Assembly: GCA_004525685.1 (NCBI GenBank)
Contig: SPBW01000132.1
Location: 1 to 5,843 of the forward strand
Reading direction: 5' to 3'
Length of the DNA stretch: 5,843 nucleotides
From: Candidatus Atribacteria bacterium
GTDB taxonomy: Bacteria; Bipolaricaulota; Bipolaricaulia; UBA7950; UBA9294
The notes under the pieces were generated by a model. The model had not been told where the DNA came from. It saw only the letters and a program-made list of their open reading frames with translations, and searched no databases. Shown in pieces: positions 1 to 5,733 of the stretch; positions within the stretch are counted from its first letter, which is position 1; every line of letters starts with the position of its first letter. The translations under genes were made by a program, and so were the position numbers.

Positions 1-735
1 CCACTCGCTGGAAGTGTCAATTACGCACGCACGGGACCAAAACCCATTATCGACGCGGCGCTTCGCGATCTGTATGCGCTGGAGAGCGGCGGTGTCGATG
101 CTGTATTCATCGAGAACCTGGGCGATGTACCCTATGCCAAGACTGCGCCCGTCGAGACGATTGCGATGATGACCACAATCGTGCACACGCTCATTGAACG
201 CGCGCACATCCCCATTGGAGTCAATGTACTGCGAAACGATGGATTGGCGGCCTTGGCCATTGCAGCAGCCACGGGCGCTCGCTTCGTTCGCGTCAACGTA
301 TTCTGCGGATCGGCATTCACAGATCAAGGACTCATCGAGGGACAAGCGCGGGAGCTCCACAGGTTGCGGCGAGACCTGGGAACGCAGACGCTGATCTTGG
401 CGGATGTCCATGTCAAACATGCTGCCCATCTCACGTCATTAGAAGAGGCGGCGCTTGACGCAGACCGCAATCTTCCAGATGCATTGATCGTGTCAGGCAT
501 CGGCACCGGGCGACGCACGTCTCCCGAGGACCTACAGACCGTCAAGCAGGTGTCCTGCCTTCCCGTATTTATCGGTAGTGGCGTGCGCATTGACAACATG
601 GCCACCTACCGCGAGGCCGATGGATTCATCGTAGGCACCGTTCTTAAGGAAGGGGGGCGCGTCGATGCGCCCGTCGACGTGAAGCGTGTCAAGGCAATGG
701 CCGATGCCGTGGCCAGTTTGCGCCGTTCCGAATGA
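1..735 (+). CDS. BtpA/SgcQ family TIM-barrel protein, 5' truncated
   Basis: The window opens inside this gene. Frame 1 is open from base 1 and gives 244 residues before TGA. Family members are usually about 260 residues, so roughly the first 20 are missing, including the first beta strand. Visible family blocks are GGVDAVFIENLGDVPY (near residue 31), GVNVLRNDGLAALA (near 73), a LADVHVKHA strand (near 132), ALIVSGIGTGRRT (near 161) and a C-terminal phosphate-site-like pair, IGSGVR (near 191) and GTVLKEGG (near 211). Together these suggest a (beta/alpha)8 barrel that binds a phosphorylated ligand. In cyanobacteria BtpA affects photosystem I accumulation, and SgcQ lies in an E. coli sugar phosphotransferase cluster; the reaction is not known to me for either. 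The 4-base overlap with a PfkB kinase favours a role in sugar or nucleoside metabolism here (inference). An internal ATG at 166 is not the start, because homology continues upstream of it. Confidence 0.88.
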   Translation, partial: PLAGSVNYARTGPKPIIDAALRDLYALESGGVDAVFIENLGDVPYAKTAPVETIAMMTTIVHTLIERAHIPIGVNVLRNDGLAALAIAAATGARFVRVNVFCGSAFTDQGLIEGQARELHRLRRDLGTQTLILADVHVKHAAHLTSLEEAALDADRNLPDALIVSGIGTGRRTSPEDLQTVKQVSCLPVFIGSGVRIDNMATYREADGFIVGTVLKEGGRVDAPVDVKRVKAMADAVASLRRSE

Positions 736-1601
736 GTCGGATCGTTGTTCTGGGAGATCTGAATCTTGATATCCATGCCCGGATTCCGAGCGCACTAGGT
801 CCAGGAGATGAGTCGCGTGACGCCGTTCTCGTTCAACCGGGAGGATCGGCAGGCACGTTTGCTCGGACAGCTGCACGCCTAGGCGTCTCTGTCACATTCA
901 TTGGAGCAGTAGGCAACGATCTGGTGGGCAATTTGCTTGAGGATTCACTTGCTCAAGCAGGCGTGACCCCCAAGCTGCGCCGTTGCGAACTGCCATCAGG
1001 TGCTGTGCTAGCCATCCAGCAAGGAAACGAGCGCAGCATGGTCTGTTCCCGAGGTGCCAATGATGGACTTACCGAAGAGTGGGTATCAGCGGCCTTCCCA
1101 GAGAGGGTCGATCATTTGCACATCTCTGGATATGCGTTCCTGGCAAAAGCACAGCGCCGGGCAGCGAGCCGAGCGCTTCTCATGGCAGCAGCGCTCCGGC
1201 TTTCGGTGTCCGTAGATCCCCCCCCCGCCAGCCTCATCCGATCGTTTGGAGTGGAGAGCTTTCTTGGCCTCCTGCCCGAAGGCGTCTGGGTGTTCCCGAA
1301 CCTGACCGAAGGACAGTTGCTTGGCGCGTGCCTCGATACCCAGGAGGTCGTCAGCGCATTGGCAGGTCGTTTCCCTGTCGGCGCTCTCACTCTTGGCCCA
1401 GACGGTGCGACGGCATGGAGCGGGAGCCAGCGACATCATCAGGAATCCGAGCCACTCCCTGATGTCGACACGACCGGAGCAGGCGATGTATTCGCCGCCA
1501 CGTTTGTCACTGAGCTTCTGCGCTCTAATAACCTGGAACAAGCCAATGCAGCCGCCTGCCAAGAAGCCGCCGCCATGCTTCGCGAGCGCCTTGCCTCTTG
1601 A
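732..1601 (+). CDS. PfkB (ribokinase) family carbohydrate or nucleoside kinase
   Basis: This 289-residue protein is near the usual 290-320 of the family and should be a cytoplasmic ATP-dependent kinase of a sugar, sugar phosphate or nucleoside. N-terminal GDLNLDI (8-14) and PGGSAGTFA (36-44) form the substrate-side signature. GAVGNDLVG (58-66) is the usual G-x-x-G-x-D-x-x-G block. NLTE (190-193) is the N-x-x-E magnesium/phosphate motif, and LTLGPDGA (219-226) precedes the ATP site. DTTGAGDVF (246-254) is PfkB signature 2, carrying the anion hole and the catalytic base Asp252. Position 42 is Thr where many members have Asn (G-G-x-x-x-N), which may bear on substrate choice. The ATG overlaps the upstream stop as ATGA, implying translational coupling. 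A run of nine C (1218-1226) encodes Pro163-165. The substrate cannot be read from sequence; a partner reaction with the BtpA-like barrel is inferred. Confidence 0.93.
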   Translation: MSRIVVLGDLNLDIHARIPSALGPGDESRDAVLVQPGGSAGTFARTAARLGVSVTFIGAVGNDLVGNLLEDSLAQAGVTPKLRRCELPSGAVLAIQQGNERSMVCSRGANDGLTEEWVSAAFPERVDHLHISGYAFLAKAQRRAASRALLMAAALRLSVSVDPPPASLIRSFGVESFLGLLPEGVWVFPNLTEGQLLGACLDTQEVVSALAGRFPVGALTLGPDGATAWSGSQRHHQESEPLPDVDTTGAGDVFAATFVTELLRSNNLEQANAAACQEAAAMLRERLAS

Positions 1602-1618
1602 GGCTTGCCTCTTGAGGC
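1591..1618 (+). repeat. 14-bp tandem duplication across the kinase stop codon
   Basis: The unit TTGCCTCTTGAGGC occurs twice in perfect tandem (1591-1604 and 1605-1618), followed by a further TTGA. The first copy carries the in-frame TGA of the kinase gene. Each copy contains the short inverted repeat GCCTC-TT-GAGGC. The 2-base loops are too tight for a good hairpin. Pairing the first GCCTC with the second GAGGC gives a 5-bp stem without a following T tract, so it is not a convincing terminator. A recent slippage duplication is the simplest reading. Confidence 0.9.
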
Positions 1619-1647
1619 TTGATTCCAAGATCGCTGGGATCTATTCT
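1619..1647 (+). promoter_or_regulatory. Candidate sigma-70-type promoter for the CsgG-like gene
   Basis: TTGATT (1619-1624) and TATTCT (1642-1647) are separated by exactly 17 bases. Each matches the -35/-10 consensus at 4 of 6 positions. Initiation would fall near 1654, giving a leader of about 25 bases with the SD well placed. An inverted repeat, AGATC-GCTGG-GATCT (1628-1642), fills most of the spacer and could be an operator. The rest of the 77-bp gap (1602-1678) holds only the second repeat copy and the SD. The call rests on consensus matching alone. Confidence 0.35.
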
Positions 1648-1665
1648 CAAACGGTGCTCATGCAC

Positions 1666-1671
1666 AAGGAG
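1666..1671 (+). promoter_or_regulatory. Shine-Dalgarno sequence setting the ATG 1679 start
   Basis: AAGGAG lies 7 bases before ATG at 1679. It favours this start over the in-frame TTG at 1619, which would add 20 residues but has GAGG only one base upstream of it, too close to work. Confidence 0.85.
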
Positions 1672-1678
1672 AAGACCC

Positions 1679-2647
1679 ATGGATGACTCCACAGCAGTCC
1701 TCGTCGGATTGATCGTCGTAGTGATCTTAGTTGCCACCTTGATGTTCTTCGTCATTCCTGAACCCGCGCACCGAGCTGTCATTGCGACGGATCGCCTTGA
1801 CTTGGCCGTTCTCAATTTCAAGAACGGCTCGACATGGGACGGTGCAGATGAGACTGTTCGAGCACGAGTAGAAGGCGCACTGGTGAATGCCCCAGGCATC
1901 AATGTGTTCTCTCGATCGCAACTTGATACTCTCCTTGCCGAACAGATGCTGTCCCAGAGCGGGCTCATCGACGCAGCCACTGCTGTTGCACTCGGATCCT
2001 TGACCGGGGTCAGCAAACTGATCACAGGGACAGTCACTGGCGTTGACACGCGAGCTGATGCCACGTCCATCTGCCTGTCGTGGGAGAATGGTGCCTGCAG
2101 TCAGGAGGTTCCCGGAACGCGATACTCGGTGCAAATCCTTTCTCAGATCTCGGTCGTAAACACAACAACGGGACTCATCGAACGCTCAGTCAATGCAACG
2201 GGATCTGACTCCATCACGCTTCCGGCCGAGACAACGTTTGGGGGGTTCGATTCATTGCTCGCCAATGCGGCCACCCAAATCGCTGATTCCATCACATCGT
2301 CTCTGTCTGCTGCCTACACGCGAGAGCTTCGCTACGGGCTGTACACAGGCTATCAAGAGAGACGTGAGGGGTTCATTGGCATGGATGAATCGGCCCATTT
2401 CTCTGCATCTGATGAAGAGATCTTTCTGATCGTTCACATCACGCGCGCTCAGGCAGGCGAGTTGTTCGATGTCGTGTGGTCGGATTCAATGGCAAGCTTC
2501 GACAAGCAAGTCGAAGACGTCGTATCTGACGATGACTGGAGACTCTACTCCCTCGACGTATCCAGCCTGAGTGCTGGTCGATACTTCGTCCGTGGCGCTC
2601 TCAATGGGACAGAGGTGTTCGAGATTCCATTCACCGTCTCGCAGTAA
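1679..2647 (+). CDS. Membrane-anchored CsgG-like domain protein with C-terminal beta-sandwich domain
   Basis: This 322-residue protein has one hydrophobic helix at about 6-27 (LVGLIVVVILVATLMFF core), no lipobox cysteine and no obvious cleavage site, so it should stay anchored with its body probably outside. Residues about 40-213 resemble the CsgG / LpoB-like fold: LAVLNFKN (42-49), a helix around 60-70, VFSRSQLDTLLAEQ (76-89), ALGSLTGVSKLITGTVTGV (104-122), a strand QILSQISVVNTTTGLIE (152-168), and a closing helix at 190-213. A loop at about 123-148 carries two cysteines (Cys132, Cys140). Residues about 215-322 look like an Ig-like beta-sandwich ending in AGRYFVRGALNG and EIPFTV. CsgG itself is an outer-membrane lipoprotein pore for curli export; the missing lipobox and curli genes make that role unlikely. 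The N-terminal tail is acidic, unusual for an export signal. The domain call is from fold pattern, not a search; function unknown. Confidence 0.8.
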   Translation: MDDSTAVLVGLIVVVILVATLMFFVIPEPAHRAVIATDRLDLAVLNFKNGSTWDGADETVRARVEGALVNAPGINVFSRSQLDTLLAEQMLSQSGLIDAATAVALGSLTGVSKLITGTVTGVDTRADATSICLSWENGACSQEVPGTRYSVQILSQISVVNTTTGLIERSVNATGSDSITLPAETTFGGFDSLLANAATQIADSITSSLSAAYTRELRYGLYTGYQERREGFIGMDESAHFSASDEEIFLIVHITRAQAGELFDVVWSDSMASFDKQVEDVVSDDDWRLYSLDVSSLSAGRYFVRGALNGTEVFEIPFTVSQ

Positions 2648-2651
2648 GGAG
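2646..2651 (+). promoter_or_regulatory. Shine-Dalgarno sequence overlapping the upstream stop codon
   Basis: AAGGAG begins inside the TAA of the CsgG-like gene (TAAGGAG) and lies 7 bases before GTG 2659. It supports the GTG start and suggests that ribosomes finishing the first gene reinitiate on the second. Confidence 0.8.
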
Positions 2652-2658
2652 CATCTTC

Positions 2659-3348
2659 GTGAGTAAGGCCACTTTTTGGATGGTTGTTGCTGTAGCTGCT
2701 GTCGCGGCCATATGGCTCCTGTTTGCGGTTCTGCCGGATCCGAGTGTCCCAACGCTCGACTACCCAACCATCCGCATTGACGCAACGGATCCGTGGCTGA
2801 TCGGCAACACAGTGGATGCCTTCTCCTATGCGGGAGACAACGTGCGCATCCTTCAGGGAGCAGTCAGCCTAGAGATCGATCCTATTACGCTTCAAGGGAG
2901 GATCGAATTCATGCTGCTGCCTGACGACGCTCTGGCCGTATTGACTGCCGACATGCCCGCAGAGAACTCGGTCATCCTGCGGATGCAGCTTGAGCAAGCT
3001 GACGCTGTCTGGACCCATCGTGCGATCAACAAGGCAAGCGACGTCGGCGATGCGCGTCTACCCATGACCCAGTCGCGCTACGGCGGCTCCGGGACCTTCG
3101 AGCTACGACTCGACGGCATACGCCAACCCGCGGCACAGGTTGGCTTGTGGTCTGTGGGAGATGCGCTGAGGCAGTCCGATGGTTCGATCCGAAATCAAGG
3201 TCTCGTCTTCTCGCCGTTGCTTCGCGATCAATCGGTGTTCTCTGATCCCACCCGGATGGAGTTCACACTCTTGATCTACGATGCAGCGCACCCAGATGCC
3301 GTGTTGCTGCATCTTGTTTTTTCCGATGCTCTGATCAGCGAACTCTAG
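2659..3348 (+). CDS. Membrane-anchored protein of unknown function, partner of the CsgG-like gene
   Basis: I do not recognise this 229-residue protein. It starts at GTG and has a single hydrophobic helix at about 6-25 after a short basic N-terminus (MSK). The helix ends in LLFAVLPDP, much like LMFFVIPEP in the gene upstream. The remainder (about 30-229) looks exported or periplasm-facing and beta-rich, with alternating strands such as AVSLEIDPITLQGRIEFML (68-86), TFELRLDGI (146-154) and MEFTLLIYDA (200-209). It has no cysteine, repeat or catalytic motif that I can name. The 11-base gap to the CsgG-like gene and the SD built into that gene's stop argue for co-transcription and a shared role, perhaps a complex at the membrane surface (inference). 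Base composition looks like the neighbours, giving no sign of transfer. Confidence 0.85.
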   Translation: MSKATFWMVVAVAAVAAIWLLFAVLPDPSVPTLDYPTIRIDATDPWLIGNTVDAFSYAGDNVRILQGAVSLEIDPITLQGRIEFMLLPDDALAVLTADMPAENSVILRMQLEQADAVWTHRAINKASDVGDARLPMTQSRYGGSGTFELRLDGIRQPAAQVGLWSVGDALRQSDGSIRNQGLVFSPLLRDQSVFSDPTRMEFTLLIYDAAHPDAVLLHLVFSDALISEL

Positions 3349-3354
3349 ACTCCT

Positions 3355-4152
3355 CTAGGGATCAGTCGATTCATCATCTGTTTCCCGCTGTCCCGGCTCA
3401 AGCATGGCATCGATACGCGCATGAATCTCTTCGACCTGCTTCTTCTCTTTGGCTGTTCTAAACAGATTCAGAAGCGATGCCCGTGCGCCCATCAGATCCG
3501 CAGCTCTTGTCAGCCCTTCGATCGATCCCACCAATAGCAGCCTGTCGCCCGTGAGAATCCGATCCCGTCCCGTCGGATACAGGAGCTTCTCAGAGTCCGA
3601 CCGATGAAGCCCTGCGATGATGCAGCCAACCGGGAATCGCCGATCCGATCTCAATTCATCCAATGAATGGCCGTCGGCAAACGAACCTTCTTCGACTGTG
3701 ACGAAGACGATGAGACCTTGCCCGCCTACAATCGAGGCGACTTGCTGTACTTGCGGATGCTCAATCTCCAGCACCACTTGATCCAGGTACAAGCCCGCCA
3801 CATCGATGATCGTCGTCACGCCAGCCAGCTCGAACGCGGATCGATACTTGGGATTGGTCATGCGAGCGATGATGCGATTCACACCTACGCTATGCGCCAA
3901 GAGGGAGAAGGCCAGATTGTCTGCGGATTCGCGCATCAGGGCGACGGCAACATCCGCTCGCGCGATTTCTGCTTCTTCTAACACCGACACGTCCGTCGCG
4001 TTGCCACAGATAGCCGCCACGCCCAGTTGCGTGCTGGCCATCTCGCACAGATCGCGATTCAAGTCTACGACGATGACATCGTGCCGCCCCTTGGCCAGTT
4101 GACCTGCCAGTCTTCGGCCCGTCAATCCAGCACCTGCAATGAGAATCCTCAT
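3355..4152 (-). CDS. trkA: TrkA-type potassium channel regulator with one RCK unit
   Basis: This 265-residue cytoplasmic protein should form the nucleotide-binding gating ring on TrkH. The RCK_N Rossmann domain covers about 1-130: GAGLTG (7-12) is the dinucleotide loop, Asp30 ends the second strand as expected for NAD(H) or nucleotide binding, and GNATD (50-54) and ARMTNPKY (96-103) are family blocks. An RCK_C domain follows at about 138-220 (GGQGLIVFVTVEEG to LTGDRLLLVG). E. coli TrkA has two such units in about 458 residues; this is the single-unit, KtrA-like form of about 220 residues plus a tail of about 40 (helix about 230-251, then acidic QRETDDESTDP). ATG at 4152 is chosen because GGAGGT lies 7 bases ahead of it; the in-frame GTG at 4167 overlaps that SD. 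It is the second gene of the trkH-trkA operon, with a 5-base gap. KtrA/KtrC-type naming is a possible alternative. Confidence 0.93.
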   Translation of the reverse strand: MRILIAGAGLTGRRLAGQLAKGRHDVIVVDLNRDLCEMASTQLGVAAICGNATDVSVLEEAEIARADVAVALMRESADNLAFSLLAHSVGVNRIIARMTNPKYRSAFELAGVTTIIDVAGLYLDQVVLEIEHPQVQQVASIVGGQGLIVFVTVEEGSFADGHSLDELRSDRRFPVGCIIAGLHRSDSEKLLYPTGRDRILTGDRLLLVGSIEGLTRAADLMGARASLLNLFRTAKEKKQVEEIHARIDAMLEPGQRETDDESTDP

Positions 4153-4157
4153 GCCAC

Positions 4158-5624
4158 TTACCTCCACGTCTTGCGAGAGAACAGAATGATCAATGGAACA
4201 ATCTCAAGTCTGCCAGCAATCATGGCCAGGGCGTATATTCCCTTTACGACCGGCCCCAGGTCCGCATTGACTGATGACTCAATGAAGTGAGGTCCGATAT
4301 TGCCCAAAGCAGAGACGATCGCCGATAGCGACGACCACCCATCGAGACGTCCGACAAGTGTGGTCAACATCCATCCGATTCCCAGGAAGATCCCCCATGC
4401 AACCGCGACAGCGACAGTTCGCTCGATCTCTGAGCGATCCAGTCGATGTCTTCCCATCTGACGTGGGATCACTTCCAGAGGGGAGCCCAGAATCATTCGC
4501 AAGCGGTGCCTCAACACAGATCCTAACACCGAAACTCGGAATACCTTGAGACCGCCCGCCGTCGAGCCGACGCATCCGCCTATCAGCATCAGCACAAGCA
4601 GCATCTGCTGCGTCCCTGGAGAGAACCAGGATGTCGACACATCACGAATCACAAATCCTGTGGTCGTGGCGATGGAAACGACGTGAAACAGAGATTGTCG
4701 GATGTGTGCGTGCCATCCAATCGTCGCTGCATTGGAGCGGTCCGCCAAGACCAGCCAACCTCCTGCAACCAGGAGGAGTAGAATCCACACACGCAACTCA
4801 GTATTCCCAGTGATCGCACGCCATTTCCGACGCAGCAGATTCCAGAAGACGAGGAAACTCGTCCCCCCCAGGAACATGAATGCGAGAATCGTATACTCCA
4901 TGGCAACGGGATGGCTAATGCCTGCTTGGGCGAAGTAGCCAATGCTCGCATCATGCGTGGAGTAGCCGCCCGTTGACAGTGTCGTCAATGCATGGGCAGC
5001 CGCATCGAATGGCGTCATCCCTTCAGCCCATAGAAGCAGGCCGCAGACGAGCGTAAGGCCTCCATAGACGGCCCAAAGGATTCGCAGAGAGCTGAACACG
5101 CCTGGCGAGAACCGATCTGAGGCCGCTTTGTGCGCTTCTGCCCCCATGAGTGAATGGCGTGCGCCGGATTCGCGAACAACGAACAAAAACAGCGTGAAGA
5201 TTCCCAGTCCGCCGATCCACTGCGTGAGCGCGCGCCAGAACAGAATGCTCTTCGGAAGCAACGCCAATCCCGTCAAGAACGTGGCACCTGTGGTCGTGAA
5301 TCCACTGATCGCCTCATAGACGGCGTCGAGGTAGCCGATGTCCAGTGCCAGCCAATAGGGCAGCGCCCCTAGTATAGAAAGTGCAAACCAACCCAATACG
5401 CCGACGGCCATTGACAGACGAGACGTCATCGGACAGGGCTTGAGCAGCAAGACAAGTGCGAGGCCAATACCCAGACTGATGATGGCAGGGATGGCATAGA
5501 TTCGCACAGGAAACTGGACCGTCTCGTTGTACAACGCACTGATAGCAAGAGGGATTGCCTGGAGAATAGAGAAGGCGATCAGAATGACGCCCAAGTAATG
5601 AAAGATCGAACGCAGTTTACTCAT
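4158..5624 (-). CDS. trkH: TrkH family potassium uptake channel subunit
   Basis: This 488-residue inner-membrane protein imports K+ with TrkA as regulator; E. coli TrkH has 483 residues. Two N-terminal helices (about 9-31 and 41-62) precede four M1-P-M2 repeats. The selectivity filter segments are SGFTTTGAT (107-115), TTLSTGGYS (214-222), IATTTGF (318-324) and ALGNIGP (439-445), with the expected glycines near 113, 219-220, 323 and 444. GGCVGSTAGGLK (349-360) is the glycine-rich intramembrane loop that breaks the third M2 helix and acts as the gate in TrkH/KtrB. After the fourth filter the sequence reads GPHF where many members have GPG. The start is supported by GGAGG at 5630-5634, 5 bases ahead of ATG. 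It is the first gene of the operon, divergent from the YjbQ gene. TrkH is preferred over KtrB because of its length and the two extra N-terminal helices. Confidence 0.96.
   Translation of the reverse strand: MSKLRSIFHYLGVILIAFSILQAIPLAISALYNETVQFPVRIYAIPAIISLGIGLALVLLLKPCPMTSRLSMAVGVLGWFALSILGALPYWLALDIGYLDAVYEAISGFTTTGATFLTGLALLPKSILFWRALTQWIGGLGIFTLFLFVVRESGARHSLMGAEAHKAASDRFSPGVFSSLRILWAVYGGLTLVCGLLLWAEGMTPFDAAAHALTTLSTGGYSTHDASIGYFAQAGISHPVAMEYTILAFMFLGGTSFLVFWNLLRRKWRAITGNTELRVWILLLLVAGGWLVLADRSNAATIGWHAHIRQSLFHVVSIATTTGFVIRDVSTSWFSPGTQQMLLVLMLIGGCVGSTAGGLKVFRVSVLGSVLRHRLRMILGSPLEVIPRQMGRHRLDRSEIERTVAVAVAWGIFLGIGWMLTTLVGRLDGWSSLSAIVSALGNIGPHFIESSVNADLGPVVKGIYALAMIAGRLEIVPLIILFSRKTWR
4160..4165 (-). 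promoter_or_regulatory. Shine-Dalgarno sequence of trkA inside the trkH terminus
   Basis: GGAGGT on the minus strand is made of the last bases of the TGG codon, the final AGG (Arg) codon and the first T of the TAA stop of trkH, 7 bases before the trkA ATG. It decides the trkA start and couples its translation to trkH. Confidence 0.85.
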
Positions 5625-5733
5625 GCCACCCTCCAGGACAAGATTCTATGGGTCTTGACGTCTGCCAATGAATCCCGTACGTCTCTCCAAAGAGCTACAC
5701 TCTTCCTGTCTATTCACGTCTCAAGGAGGATCG
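5625..5733. promoter_or_regulatory. Divergent intergenic control region between trkH and the YjbQ gene
   Basis: The 109-bp gap must serve both directions. Toward trkH, TAGAAT on the minus strand (5648-5643) is a 5/6 match to a -10 box; the only good -35-like hexamer, TTGGCA (5668-5663), is 14 bases away, which is too close. Toward the YjbQ gene, TACACT (5696-5701) is a 4/6 -10 candidate without a clear -35; TTGACG (5655-5660) is a good -35 but is followed only by TACGTC at 17 bases. ACGTCT occurs three times on the plus strand (5658-5663, 5679-5684, 5716-5721). Promoter positions are uncertain. Confidence 0.4.

Noticed and set aside
1593..1618. Intrinsic terminator formed by the GCCTC/GAGGC repeats after the kinase gene
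   Set aside because: The stems are only 5 bp with a 2-base or 16-base loop, and no T tract follows.
1086..1628. 180-residue open frame on the minus strand opposite the kinase gene
   Set aside because: It is antisense to a clear PfkB gene with all its motifs, and its translation shows no recognisable domain.
1619..1678. Longer N-terminus of the CsgG-like protein from TTG 1619, adding an arginine-rich segment before the membrane helix
   Set aside because: The basic segment would make a better export n-region, but AAGGAG sits 7 bases before ATG 1679, the TTG has no usable SD, and it lies within the tandem repeat and -35 candidate.
1525..2070. 181-residue open frame on the minus strand across the kinase end and the CsgG-like gene
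   Set aside because: It is a shadow of the coding frames opposite, low in complexity and rich in Ser, Thr, Ala and Arg, and crosses the repeat and promoter gap.
1679..2647. Curli secretion channel CsgG
   Set aside because: There is no lipobox cysteine, no curli subunit or accessory gene nearby, and an extra C-terminal domain; only the core fold looks alike.
4153..4167. GTG start of trkA five codons upstream
   Set aside because: This GTG overlaps the GGAGGT SD that is correctly spaced for ATG 4152, and the Rossmann strand starts directly after that ATG.
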